Below the pieces are notes generated by a model. It worked only from the letters and a program-made list of their open reading frames with translations, was not told the origin of the DNA and made no database searches. A program made the position numbers and the translations under genes. From the NCBI RefSeq assembly GCF_019059575.1, contig NW_024882738.1, positions 124,001 to 188,000 on the forward strand: DNA of 64,000 nucleotides. Direction: 5' to 3'. This DNA comes from Amphibalanus amphitrite. Its lineage: Eukaryota; Arthropoda; Thecostraca; Balanomorpha; Balanidae. This document shows positions 11,397-22,388 of this stretch, piece by piece (position 1 is the stretch's first letter; every line of letters begins with the position of its first letter).

Positions 11397-11793
11397 TCCA
11401 CCACTACCCCTACCCCTACCACTACCCCTGCCCCTACCACTACCCCTACCACTACCCCTACCCCTACCACTACCCCTACCACTACACCTACCACTACCCC
11501 TACCACTTACTCCTACCACTACCCCTACCCCTACCACTACATCTACTCCTACCCCTACCCCTACCACTACATCTACTCCTACCCCTACCCCTACCACTAC
11601 TACTACCCATACTCTTACCCCTACCACTACCCCTACCCCTACCACCACCCCTACCACTACCCCTACCACTACCCCTACCACTACCCATACCTTTACCCCT
11701 AGTACTACCCCTACTACTACCCCTACCACTACACCTACCCCTACCCCTACCACTACCCTACCCCTACCCCTACCACTACCACTGCCACTACCA
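11397..11793 (+). repeat. (CCCCTA/CCACTA)n microsatellite, unit 1
   Basis: About 400 bp of hexamers CCCCTA and CCACTA mixed irregularly. All three forward frames stay open over much of it (LPLPLP, TTTPTP, YPYHYP), purely because the repeat contains no stop codon; these are not genes. Confidence 0.9.
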
Positions 11794-12811
11794 TTACATA
11801 CCACTGGGTCATGTCAGGTCGCAGACTAATTTGATCCAATGAGTGCTAAACAATCAGACTTTAAGTGTTCCCAGCCCTTCCCCTATTCGTGCTATTCCAT
11901 TACGCTTCATCGTATTTGTCGGAAATGGCGCTTTGTGGCATATGTGGCGCATTGCGACAAACGCGGCGCATTTTCACCCGGCAATTGAGCATGCATCTTT
12001 GCACCAAATTGCAGCTTTAACAGACCATATTTGACAAAACTGTGCGATTTGCGGCAAAAATGACGCCCTGTGACCAATGTGACGCATTGCGGCAAACGCG
12101 GTTCATTTGTACAATCTTATCACAAACTGTACCCATTTAGCAACAATTAACACATTTTTTCGCCACCATTTATCAAAATCAATAATTTCACCATCCTTCA
12201 ATGCGAGGCACCCGCCGCCGATCGGCATGCATTTAGTTCACAAAGTTTGTCGACCCCGGCTCTCAATGAAGATCTACGAACCGATCAAAATTTCATTGGC
12301 GTTCTTCCAGCGCGTCCCACGCGCGAACCGTGCACCCCAGCGAGTCGGAACCTAGAAAAGGCGCTGACCCGCTCTGTCACCTATAAGGTGTGCAAATTTC
12401 AACCTCCTACGCCGTATCGTCTGCCCTGTAGGCGAGGCTAATGAAGCCCATTACACGATGTGCGGACACACAAACAGACTCACAGACGGATTCTGTTGGA
12501 ATAGTAAGTTAGACAAGCGGCTGCGCCACTTGCTTTGCTGCGTGGTAGGAAAAAATTGCGGCACCAGCCAATTTGCTATCGAATGGTGTTCGATTCAAAT
12601 CGATGTGTCGTTTAGAAGCATAGATACGGACGGAAATGTGAAGAGAATTTAAAAAAAGAACTGTTCTGAGGGCTTTGCTGGATGAAATTTGGCTGATACG
12701 GGGTCAAGACGGGTCAAAGGAGTCAGCCCCGGTCACTTTGGGTGAGGCCAGGTCACATAGGTCACCTCTCGTCCGATGGGATCAGCCCGGGCCACTGTTC
12801 AACTTTTGCCT

Positions 12812-13080
12812 CCACCACTACCCCTACCCCTACTCCTACCCCCTACCACTACCCCTACCCCTACCACTACTACTACCCATACTCCTACCCCTACCACTAC
12901 CCCTACTACTACCCCTACTACTACCCCTACCACTACTACTACCCCTACCACTACCCCTACCCCTACTACTACTCCTACCACTACCCCTACCCCTACCCCT
13001 ACTACTACTCCTACCACTACCCCTACCCCTACCCCTACCCCTACCCCTACCCCTACCCCTACCCCTACCACTACCTACCA
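12812..13080 (+). repeat. (CCCCTA/CCACTA)n microsatellite, unit 2
   Basis: The same hexamer mixture as in unit 1 but shorter, with additional CTACTA units and a purer CCCCTA run at the 3' side. Apparent open frames are repeat artefacts. Confidence 0.9.
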
Positions 13081-14098
13081 CTGGGTCATGTCAGGTCACA
13101 GAAGAATTGGATCCGGCAATACATAAGTATTAAAAAAAAACAGGCTTAAAAAAGTTTCTAGCCCTGCTCCTATTCGTGCCATTCCATTACGCTTAATCTT
13201 ATTGGTCGGAAATGGCGCATTGTGACAAATGTGGCGCATTGCGGCAAACGTGGCGCATTTTCACCCGGTGATTGAGCATGCATCTTTGCACCAAATTGCA
13301 ACTTTAACAGACCATATTTGACAAAACTGTGCGATTTGCGGCAAAAATGACGCCCTGTGACCAATGTGACGCATTGCGGCAAACGCGGTTCATTTGTACA
13401 ATCTTATCACAAACTGTACCCATTTAGCAACAATCAACACATTTTTTCGCCACCATTTATCAAAATTAATAATTTCACCATCCTTCAATGCGAGGCACCC
13501 GCCGCCGATCGGCATGCATTTAGTCCACAAAGTTTGTCGACCCCGGCTCTCAATGAAGATCTACGAACCAATCAAAATTTCATTGGCGTTCTTCCGGCGC
13601 CCGCCACGTGCCAGCCGTGCACCCCAGCGAGTCGGAACCTAGAAAAGGCGCTGACCCGCTCTGTCACCTAGAAGGTGTGTAAATTTCAACCCCCTACGAT
13701 ATACCGTCTGCCCTGTAGGCCGGCTAAATTGAACCCACTACACGGCGTGGCGGACAGACAAACAAACAAACAGATGGATCCTGTTCAAATAGTAGTATAG
13801 ACAAGCGGCTGCGCCACTTGCTTTGCTGCGTGGTAGGGAAAAATTGCGGCACCAGCCTATTTGCTTTTCGAATGGTGTTTGTTTGAAATCTATGTGTCGT
13901 CTAGAAGCATAGATATGGACGGAAATGTGAAGAGAATTAAGAAAGAACTGTTCAGGGGGCTTTGTTGGATGAAATTTGGCTGATACGGGGTCTAGAAAGG
14001 CCAAGGGAGTCAGCCCCGGTCACTTTGGGTCAGGCCAGGTCACATAGGTCACCTCTCGTCCGATGGGATCAGCCCGGGCCACAATTCTACTTTTGCCT

Positions 14099-14322
14099 CC
14101 ACCACTACCCCCTACCCCTACCACTACCCCTACCCCTACCACTACCCCTACCACTACCCCTACCCCTACCACTACCCCTACCCCTACCCCTACCCCTACC
14201 CCTACCCCTACCACTACTCCTACCCATACTCCTACCCCTACCACTACCCCTACCACTACCCCTTCCCCTACTACTACTCCTACCACTACCCCTACCACTA
14301 CCCCTACCCCTACCCCTACCAA
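14099..14322 (+). repeat. (CCCCTA/CCACTA)n microsatellite, unit 3
   Basis: The shortest of the three tracts, about 224 bp, in the same position within its unit. Confidence 0.9.
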
Positions 14323-15054
14323 CACCGCTGGGTCATGTCAGGTCACAGAATAATTGGATCCAATCAGTACTAAAATATTAGACTTAGAGTGTTCCCAGCC
14401 CTGCTCCTATTCGTGCCATTCCATTACGCTTAATCGTGTTTGTCGGAAATGGCGCTTTGTGGCATATGTGGCGCATTGCGGCAAATGCGGCGCATCTGTA
14501 CCTGTTGTTTGAGCATACTCGTATCAAAAACTGTTTCCATTGAACGAAAATCAACACATTTTTCGCCACTTTTCATTCAAAAATAACTTGCCGATCCGCC
14601 AATGCGAGGCACCCGCCACCGATCGGCATGCATTTAGGCCGCAAAGTTTGTCGACCCCGGCTCTCAATGAAGATCTACGAACCGATTAAAATTTCATTGG
14701 CGTACTTCCAGCGCGCCCCACGCGCGAACCGTGCACCCCAGCGAGTCGAAACCTAGAAAAGGCGCTGACCCGTTCTGTCACCTAGAAGGTGTGCAAATTT
14801 CAACCCCCTACGATATACCGTCTGCCCTGTAGGCCGGCTAAATTGAACCCACTACACGGCGTGGCGGACAGACAAACAAACAAACAGATGGATCCTGTTC
14901 AAATAGTAAGATAGATATGTCACATCTCGCACAACTGTCAGCCAAGTGTCATAATCGTGCAGTCGGACTACCTACTATTGGAGCTCAATCTTAGCTTAAT
15001 CACTATTCCAGGTAGATGGAGCTCCTTTGTAAATAACTTACACCTAACCAGATC

Positions 15055-16262
15055 TCAACGGTCCAATACAACTAATCCAGACTCGCGCACCTTCTGCAGA
15101 GTGTTAACCCTGGTACTCACTCCATGCTGCTTCTCCTTGAAGAAAACTAGTCCACCGCGTGTGTAGACCGTGTAAATCCGCTTCTCACGCTTCGTAGCCA
15201 GGAGTGAGCGGAAAATCAGACTCCGTAGCTTAGTCAGGGACTCGCTGATAAACATCTCCCTGCCGCGCAGCTCCAGTCGTCTGGTCCAGATCTGGTCCCG
15301 GACACTGCTCTGTCCCGACCGCACAAAACGCACGATCACACGGTTGTTGGCACCAGGCAAACGATGAGCGCGATCGATGTCTCCGGCGGCGAGGTTGAGA
15401 CCCGGCATGCGCCATGCACCGGTTCAAGGTGCTGATGACGACTTCGTTGACATCCTCGCGCTCCTCCCAGGCTCCGCCGCGCGCCGCCGGCCGACCCGGC
15501 GCCGCGCCACGCCAGCTGCCGCCGCTCCCTGCAGAGGAGGGTAGCTCCTGTCCTCTCCCCTGTCCGCTGGAAGGGCGGCCCTCCGGCTGTGACGTATCTC
15601 CGGCGCGTCCTTGACCCGGGTCAGCCCCGGCATGTGCCGCCGGCACGGGCGACTTCAGCCGTGGAGCGTTGCGGGGCGCCATGGCCGTCCCAGACAAAAT
15701 CAGGCACGGCAGACGCGAATTAATTTCTGCCTCCTCCACCCGAATCTGCAGCGCGGCGACTTCCTCTCTGGACTGGCGGAGATTGTCGGACAGCTGGTCG
15801 ATGGTGCCATCCTTTTCCTCTACATGACGCTCGAGGTCCTTCACCCTGTCGCTCAGCTTCTCGATCTCGGCAGAGAGGCACGCGCGGAACTCGTGCAGGT
15901 CACGCAGCAGGGACTGGGTGACGCGCCTCTCCAGCTCGTCGAACGCGCTGTCGAGGCTCTCTCAAGCCGCGATCTCTCGCCGACGGGCTCCGCACCGGCT
16001 CCCCGCTTCGCTCCCTGGCGCCGCGCTTGCCAGCCGGCGCGGAGTCGCCCGATTCGGATCTGTCTCGCTTTTGTCCATCTGAGCGAGGGTCATCATATGT
16101 TCTTACTAGTTCACTGACAGTTTGCCGATCTCCCTCCACAGGTAACCCACTCCGGTCGGCACTGTCGTCAGCGACCCGTGTCTCGCCTCGGCGTGACATG
16201 GCGCGAGCGTCACTTAGAATCGCTACACAATCACCGTGCGCTAGCCTTAGGCACCGAGTCAC
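15055..16262 (-). pseudogene. LINE ORF1 (nucleic-acid-binding protein) relic
   Basis: Read on the minus strand, the parts are: a charged N-terminal region (16262-15900), a coiled coil (KDLERHVEEKDGTIDQLSD and then LRQSREEVAALQIRVEEAE, from 15844), INSRLPCLILSGTAM, a Gly/Pro/Arg-rich low-complexity stretch, and after a frameshift DIDRAHRLPG, VIVRFVRSGQSSVRDQIW and IYTVYTRGGLVFFKEKQHG ending near 15055. Coiled coil, an RNA-binding fold beginning with L-I-L-S-G, and the RAHRLG-type C-terminal block are the classic ORF1p layout of Tx1/L1-like LINEs. At least two frameshifts break it. No ORF2 follows downstream on this strand, so the copy is truncated after ORF1. Confidence 0.75.
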
Positions 16263-16611
16263 CGACGCGTAGTGTCACTCAATCGAGGCACAAAGACGTT
16301 GCCGTCGCAGGCTCCACACTAAGCGGGACTCACGCGATCATAATCGCAAGTCCAGCACTGAGACGCCGGCTCCGCTGGTCTCACTGCCTCACACCGCACA
16401 GCGGGGCGGAGCGGCGCGCGCCCGATCCGACCTTGACCGCGGTCGCCGGTCGACGACAAATTAGAATTAATGGCACTAGTAGAGCAGATGTCAAATGAAG
16501 GCGCTTATGCTTACCAAGTAGATAAATAGGCAAAGAGAGCAGGATACTCATGGGAAGGGTTTCCAACCAAGGAGAGGCACAGCTGTAGGTTTGTAGGTTG
16601 TAGGGTTTTAG

Positions 16612-17885
16612 GTTGTAACCGAAGGTTTGTTGTCAATAGTTAAAACACTATTCTTTAGAATTGTGTTTTTCTATTGAAAAACAAATCTGAGTTCCCTGAC
16701 AATTTGGCAAAAGCTGCCTGAGATCACTACAACTTGATGCTCTTGAAAACGGCTGCTCCAAAAATTCTGATTTTTCAGGATTTCTAGTGGGCCAGGTGAT
16801 CTACGTTTTGGTATGGGTCTCCCCTCCGCGGACCATCTGGTGCACGTGCCACGTGACTTTGAAAATTCCCGTGTTAAGCCAATGGGCAAAATGAAAAAAT
16901 GCGTTCCACGGCAGATTGCTCGAAAACGATCCAAACGACCCCCCATTTTCTTCCATGCAGATCAACCACCATTCGGTGCACTACCCATGGGTATGTCGCA
17001 AAGTGGCCGGAAAAGTCCAGAACCACGTGCCACGTGCCGTTGAAAATGACCCTGCACACCGGAAATTGGGACTTTTGATCATTTCGGCGCACCCATGATG
17101 AATCGGGCGCTTTCATCTAGGAGATTTTTGCAGATATCTTTTTGATTTGTGAAAATGACCAGCCTAGCGGTATGACAGTCGTTGATAAATTATTATCTTG
17201 CTGCGGCTGGGCGCTTATTTGCGGTGTTTGCGTTTGGCGGCTGGCGGGCGACTTTTAGTCGTTTTTGGTTAGCAGTTAGCGTCGGTGCCGTGCGGGCGGT
17301 TTTATTTTTTCGGCATTTCGGCGTTTTTTTTCTGTGTGGTTTGCGGCGGTCGGACGATTTTTTTTTGCCGTTTGCGTTGGCTTTTCGGGCGTGCGTTTTA
17401 CACGTTTTGCGGTGTTTACGTTTTGCGGCGGGCGGGCGTTTTGTGTTTTTTTTGCGGTGTTTGTCTTTGGCGGCGGGCGGGCGGGCGGGCGATGCGGGCG
17501 CTTTTATTTTTTGCGTCGTTTGCGGTGTTAAATTTGTTTGCGGTTGGCGGCCGCTTTTTCGTTTTTTTGCGGTGTTTTTTTTTTTTTGGCGGAGGGCGGG
17601 CGATTTTTAGGCGTTTTCATTTGGCGGTTAGCGGGCGTGCGATGCGGGTGGTTTTATTGTTGTGCGGCGTTTTTGCGTTTTTTTTATTTGCGGTTTGCGG
17701 CGGGCGGGCGTTTTTTATTTTTTGCGACCTTTGCGTTGGCGTTTCGGGCGTGCGTTTTGCGCGTTTTGCGGTGTTTGCGTTTTGCGGTGTTTGCGTTTTA
17801 CGGCGGGCGGGCGTTTTTCACAATTCAAAGTTCAAACCTTCGGGCCGCAGCGCTCCTCGAAAAGCGCTGCCCTCCGTATGCTGAC
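16612..17885 (+). repeat. Modular repeat, copy 1 (hairpin module plus G+T-rich tract)
   Basis: Starts near GTAACCGAAGGTTTGTTG and contains GTGTTTTTCTATTGAAAAAC, a perfect seven-base-stem hairpin. A roughly 450 bp module ends at about 17100, then a segment with GGGCGCTTTCATCTAGG leads into a G+T-rich tract and a closing CAAACCTTCGGGCC block. The first module recurs at 34304-34820 and 35297-35783. The second part recurs at 36127-36885. It is repetitive DNA with no recognised protein, and its mobilisation class is unknown. Confidence 0.75.
17190..17830 (+). repeat. Strand-asymmetric G+T-rich tract
   Basis: About 640 bp in which the plus strand is almost entirely G and T with little A or C, built from GCGGGCG, GGCGGTT and runs of T. 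The long open frames here in all plus frames (Phe/Gly/Arg/Ala-rich) follow from the lack of A, hence of stop codons, and are not genes. Confidence 0.8.
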
Positions 17886-18092
17886 TTGTAGGTTAGATTA
17901 TGTCAGGTAAGGTTTGGTTTGGTGTTAAAAAGAAGCATCTCTGGAAGCAAGAAGCATATGAGCACTTCTCCTCAGTTGGAAAACCTTTGTGTAACATCTG
18001 CTCTACTTAGAGACATGTTAGTGTGGAGAGCAAATAGATATTATAGGATTAAATTGGACTTACTCCACAAGAGAATCGTTTTCGGTCGGAGC

Positions 18093-18121
18093 TTTCGACA
18101 TGTATTACATGTCCTCTTCAG
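18093..18121 (-). ncRNA. Hammerhead-ribozyme-like motif, PLE 1 left arm
   Basis: On the minus strand CTGAAGA (18115-18121) is followed by a perfect stem (GACATGT/ACATGTC around a short loop) and then GAAA (18093-18096). This matches the CUGANGA, stem II, GAAA core of hammerhead ribozymes, which are known from PLE terminal repeats. Stems I and III are not convincingly paired by eye, so self-cleavage is unproven. Confidence 0.5.
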
Positions 18122-18482
18122 CGAAGGTCGGTAATCGGGGCGAAAATAAAACGTTCGGGTCGAATCGAATCGCACAAGATGTCGGTGAGCTGCGCAGAGT
18201 TATTTCAGGCCGCTTGAATTATAAAATAAGCAAGCCTGAAACACGTGACGACAATAAGAGTACACTCAATGAGAAAGTCTACCAAAAAACACGAACGCAT
18301 ACCACACTAATAAAATCCTAAAAAATATAGAAATCAATACATACTATCTCGGTACAGAAATATAAAACGTTATACATACCTATAAATACCACAAAAGTTA
18401 AAAACTACAAAGATGCTAAAGCAGGTGGGGTACAAAAGTGTAAAGAGATCAATATAAAAAACACTATCACACGATATAAATG

Positions 18483-19249
18483 TTTAACACACTATAAAAC
18501 TACTGGCAAACACGACGAATTATTGGCAGCCAGCGGTCTTGCAGCAGCGCACCTGAGTTTCTGTTCACATTCGCATCATTAGGCGACACCAAGACGGCCT
18601 CCCGCCGTCCCACAGTCCGGATGTACGCCGACCCGAGCAGCAGTCGCATCTGGTAGTGGCTGGCTCGATTTAGTACCTTGACCTCATCGAAGGCAGGTGA
18701 ACAATCCCTGTGAGCACTGAAGGCCGATGCGTTGGCTCTCGAGCGAACAGCTCCAGTCCAGCTCTCCCGGTGTTCTCTGACTCTGGTTCCCAGCTCACGG
18801 TCTGTCTCGCCGATGTAGACCACAGGATCACCGTCAACTTGGCAGGAGCACTCGATCTTGTAGACCACGTTGCTCTCCTGCAGCTTCGGCAAGTGGTGCT
18901 TGGCTTTACTGCAGAGCAATGATCCGATGGTCAGCGACGGCTTGGAGACCAGCTGGATGCCGATCTTGCTGGCTTCCCGCTTGAGCTGGTAAAAACAGGA
19001 GCCAGCGAACGGGACTGACACTCTGACAGGCGCAGCTGGTGAGGTCGAGCTTGGTGGTGACGGTAGAGCCCTGGCCTTCAGTCTGAGATCCGCTTGCGCT
19101 TTCTGGATGGTGGACTCGATGAATGGGAGCGGGTAGCCATGCTGACGGAACTTGCGGCGTATAAAGTCGAACTCCTGCTGGCGGGTTTTGATGGTCGTGC
19201 AGTAGCGGATGGCTCGAATGCAGTCCGATCTGATGGCCGACCTGAGATC
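18483..19249 (-). pseudogene. PLE 1 left-arm copy: RT tail plus GIY-YIG endonuclease
   Basis: The minus-strand frame from about 19249 to 18500 encodes the same sequence as the right arm from RSDCIRAIRYCTTIK through the endonuclease VVYIGETDRELGTRVREHRE to the end QDRWLPIIRR. It lacks the catalytic part of the RT. It is nearly identical to the plus copy, implying a recent origin or gene conversion between arms. Confidence 0.85.
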
Positions 19250-19287
19250 TGGAGATCTCGATCTGGAGCTCTTGGCAGCCAGCTGCG

Positions 19288-20291
19288 GAGGCAGAGTCCA
19301 GTCATTCTGCAGGTATGCGGACGACTACTTAGTGTTGTTCGAGGGCAGCGATGACACTCTCAGTGCGTGGGTGAACCTGCTCAACGGCAAGAACCCTAAC
19401 ATCAAGGTCACCACTGACATTGAAGTTGACCGACAGCTGCCCTACCTCGACATCCTCATAACAAGAAAGGAAGACCGATTCAGCACTAAGGTCTACCGGA
19501 AAGCATGCAGCACTGATCAAGTACCGGCATTCTCATCATACACCGAGACCCGCTATCTCAGGTCGGCCATCAGATCGGACTGCATTCGAGCCATCCGCTA
19601 CTGCACGACCATCAAAACCCGCCAGCAGGAGTTCGACTTTATACGCCGCAAGTTCCGTCAGCATGGCTACCCGCTCCCATTCATCGAGTCCACCATCCAG
19701 AAAGCGCAAGCGGATCTCAGACTGAAGGCCAGGGCTCTACCGTCACCACCAAGCTCGACCTCACCAGCTGCGCCTGTCAGAGTGTCAGTCCCGTTCGCTG
19801 GCTCCTGTTTTTACCAGCTCAAGCGGGAAGCCAGCAAGATCGGCATCCAGCTGGTCTCCAAGCCGTCGCTGACCATCGGATCATTGCTCTGCAGTAAAGC
19901 CAAGCACCACTTGCCGAAGCTGCAGGAGAGCAACGTGGTCTACAAGATCGAGTGCTCCTGCCAAGTTGACGGTGATCCTGTGGTCTACATCGGCGAGACA
20001 GACCGTGAGCTGGGAACCAGAGTCAGAGAACACCGGGAGAGCTGGACTGGAGCTGTTCGCTCGAGAGCCAACGCATCGGCCTTCAGTGCTCACAGGGATT
20101 GTTCACCTGCCTTCGATGAGGTCAAGGTACTAAATCGAGCCAGCCACTACCAGATGCGACTGCTGCTCGGGTCGGCGTACATCCGGACTGTGGGACGGCG
20201 GGAGGCCGTCTTGGTGTCGCCTAATGATGCGAATGTGAACAGAAACTCAGGTGCGCTGCTGCAAGACCGCTGGCTGCCAATAATTCGTCGG
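19288..20291 (+). pseudogene. PLE 1 reverse transcriptase 3' part plus GIY-YIG endonuclease
   Basis: The frame is open for over 330 codons. It begins at the RT active site (RYADDYLVLFEG), with the inter-domain DRQLPYLDILITRKEDRF block that marks Penelope RTs. It then reads through a linker (GSCFYQLKREASKIGIQLV) to the GIY-YIG nuclease. There VVYKIECSC is a cysteine-bearing lead-in, VVYIGETDRELGTRVREH is the GIY-YIG core with the catalytic arginine, and SAFSAHRDC follows. GIY-YIG nucleases cut target DNA to prime reverse transcription. The upstream RT fingers are absent, so the start is a truncation point and not a real initiation codon. The sequence is otherwise intact up to the insertion at 20291. 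Confidence 0.85.
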
Positions 20292-21058
20292 GGGACCATC
20301 AAAGCGTCCAAAACCGCAGCATCCAAAGTACGCAACATCCAAAACCGCAGCGTCCAAAGTACGCAACGTCCAAAATACGTCCAAAATCGGGTATATAGGG
20401 AGCATTCACAACGTCCAAAACCGAAACATCCAAAACCGCAACATCCAAAACGTATCATCCAAAAACGCAACATCCAAGGACGCATCAACCAAAGTACGCA
20501 ACATCCAAAGTACGCAACATCCAAAACCGTTTGGTTAGGTTAGGCTAGGTTAGGTTAGGTTAGGTTTCCTTATCCCCGGTAGGCATAAATCAGTAGGTTA
20601 GGTTAGGTTAGGTTAGGTTAGGTTAGGTTAGGATTCCTTATCCCCGGTAGGCAAAAATCAGTAGGTTAGGTTAGGTTAGGTTAAGTTAGGTTAGGGATAG
20701 GCAAAAATCAGTAGGTTAGGTTAGGTTCGGTTAGGTTAGGTTAGGTTAGGTTAGGTTAGGTTAGGTTAGGTTAGGTTAGGTTGGTTTTGGATGTTGCGTG
20801 CCTTGGATGTCGTGGTCTTGGACGTTGTGGCTTTGGAGGTTACGTACTTTGGATGTTGCGTCTTTGGATGTTGCGTTTTTTGGATGATACGTTTTTGGAC
20901 GTTGCGGTTTTGGATGTTTCGGTTTTGGACTTTGTGAATGCCCCCTATAAACCCGATTTTGGACGTATTTTGGACGTTGCGTACTTTGGACGCTGCGGTT
21001 TTGGATGTTGCGTACTTTGGGTGCTGCGGTTTTGGACGCTTTGATACGGACCCATAAA
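20291..21058. mobile_element. Palindromic insert with TTAGG core inside PLE 1
   Basis: It interrupts the right PLE arm immediately after ATTCGTCG, and the arm resumes after 21060. The ends are inverted: GGGACCATCAAAGCGTCC on the left and the complement of GGGTCCGTATCAAAGCGTCC on the right. Each flank is an array of about 15 bp units (CCAAAACCGCAACAT and relatives), in opposite orientations. The centre is interstitial telomeric sequence. A GTCG next to each side may be the target duplication, although about 25 bp of rearranged PLE 3' sequence lies at the right junction. Confidence 0.7.
20525..20786 (+). repeat. Interstitial TTAGG (GGTTA) telomere-type array
   Basis: Four blocks of (GGTTA)n are separated by a spacer containing CCTTATCCCCGGTAGGCA and AAATCAGTA. 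TTAGG is the ancestral arthropod telomere unit. The array is interstitial and interrupted, so it is not a chromosome end. Confidence 0.9.
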
Positions 21059-21472
21059 TAAATGTTTAACACACTATGTCGTGTTTGCCAGTAGTTTTAT
21101 AGTGTGTTAAACATTTATATCGTGTGATAGTGTTTTTTATATTGATCTCTTTACACTTTTGTACCCCACCTGCTTTAGCATCTTTGTAGTTTTTAACTTT
21201 TGTGGTATTTATAGGTATGTATAACGTTTTATATTTCTGTACCGAGATAGTATGTATTGATTTCTATATTTTTTAGGATTTTATTAGTGTGGTATGCGTT
21301 CGTGTTTTTTGGTAGACTTTCTCATTGAGTGTACTCTTATTGTCGTCACGTGTTTCAGGCTTGCTTATTTTATAATTCAAGCGGCCTGAAATAACTCTGC
21401 GCAGCTCACCGACATCTTGTGCGATTCGATTCGACCCGAACGTTTTATTTTCGCCCCGATTACCGACCTTCG

Positions 21473-21501
21473 CTGAAGAGGACATGTAATACATGTCGAA
21501 A
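21473..21501 (+). ncRNA. Hammerhead-ribozyme-like motif, PLE 1 right arm
   Basis: The inverted partner of the motif at 18093-18121: CTGAAGA, the GACATGT/ACATGTC stem, then GAAA at 21498-21501. The core bases are preserved in both arms. Confidence 0.5.
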
Positions 21502-21550
21502 GCTCCGACCGAAAACGATTCTCTTGTGGAGTAAGTCCAATTTAATCCTA

Positions 21551-21914
21551 TAATATCTATCTGCTCTACTAATACCCAAATATCTTGGTCACCAGTGACA
21601 AATTCCAATCTCAAATGAGCTGACCAGTTCACAATTTGTAGGATCAAGTTTTGTCTGTCAGTCAACAAAAAAAAAAAAATATTGTGGTTATGAGCAGTTC
21701 TTCGATGGTTGTGGAGGGTTCAAATGTGGACATGTCGGAAATATAGTCTAAATAATGATTATCGCTCCTTATATGGTTATCACTCAGCCCATTTGGGTGA
21801 CGTCATAATCTTAAATTAGATAAATCTTATTTTAGATTACCTCCCTGCAGTTTGCCCGACTGATACCTATATGCTGACGGTGACCCCAGCTCTACCATTA
21901 CCCAGATTTCCAGC
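21551..21914. other. No gene recognised
   Basis: AT-rich flank between PLE 1 and the next TTAA element. It contains a poly-A run at 21667-21679. Nothing coding is visible. Confidence 0.5.
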
Positions 21915-22388
21915 TTAACCCTCTAATGCCCACACATAGTTCCACGGTTCCTAAAATTAACACCTTGTGACATATGATTCATTTTGGGTCCCTTTTTCGA
22001 AATCTGATGTCAAATATTTATTCGCAGTTCAAATTTCGGAAATAAATTTTGTATCAAGTATGATACATTGGGCATTCCACTTGCTAATTTTAAGTGGTAT
22101 CAGACCACACAGAAGGAAGTGAAGACATAGATGAGAAAATATATATTATTAAAAATTTCAGTGATAAAAGTGGCAGTTAAAATGTGTAAAATGCCAACAA
22201 GACATCCTTTACTGTGCACCTTTTATCAGAACATTTTCTTAATATTTCATTGGCATTCTTCTTGTATCAAAATGTCCTTTCAGTCGGTGCTTAGGGAACA
22301 ACGCTAATCATAGGCATCTATTATCTATTATCTATCTATTATCTAATCATAGGCCCATTATGGGCCAAGACTGCATGTGGATTAGATA

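Larger units (their letters stand above)
11099..14914. repeat. Three tandem 1.1-1.4 kb units with microsatellite cores
   Basis: Units start at 11099, 12514 and 13802, each with CAAGCGGCTGCGCCACTTGC, and end near AATAGTA-(A/G)-TAGA. Each unit contains in order a conserved 5' block, a (CCCCTA/CCACTA)n tract, a GGGTCATGTCAGGTC block, a block rich in TGTGGCGCATTGCGGC and a 3' block with GGCGGACAGACAAACAAAC. Lengths are about 1415, 1288 and 1113 bp, the differences lying mainly in the microsatellite and in the middle of unit 3. A head-to-tail array of units with a microsatellite core resembles Helitron-derived MINE elements or a young satellite. I cannot identify true Helitron ends. Confidence 0.85.
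18030..21550. mobile_element. Palindromic Penelope-like element (PLE 1)
   Basis: Two inverted copies of the 3' half of one PLE face each other. The left arm (about 18030-19249) is in minus orientation. The right arm (19553 to about 21550) is in plus orientation and interrupted by an insert (20291 to about 21058). Between the arms, 19250-19552 carries single-copy RT sequence. Each arm contains the end of the RT, a linker, the GIY-YIG endonuclease and a 3' region with a hammerhead-like motif. Inverted, partially duplicated copies of this kind are well known for Penelope elements. The 5' part of the RT is missing. Confidence 0.85.

Noticed and set aside
11397-14322. Possible telomere of TAGGGG type
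   Set aside because: The tract is internal to a tandem dispersed-type unit, irregular, and the genome's telomere-like repeat is TTAGG.
11258-14381. Long proline/leucine/tyrosine-rich open frames in several phases
   Set aside because: They follow from the stop-free (CCCCTA/CCACTA)n microsatellite and appear in all forward and several reverse frames.
17182-17910. Open frames of 117-199 codons rich in Phe, Arg, Gly and Ala
   Set aside because: The G+T-rich strand lacks A and hence stops; the same artefact appears at 36167-36908, and no domain is visible.
20525-20786. Chromosome end
   Set aside because: The TTAGG array is interrupted by spacers and lies inside an insert with PLE sequence on both sides.
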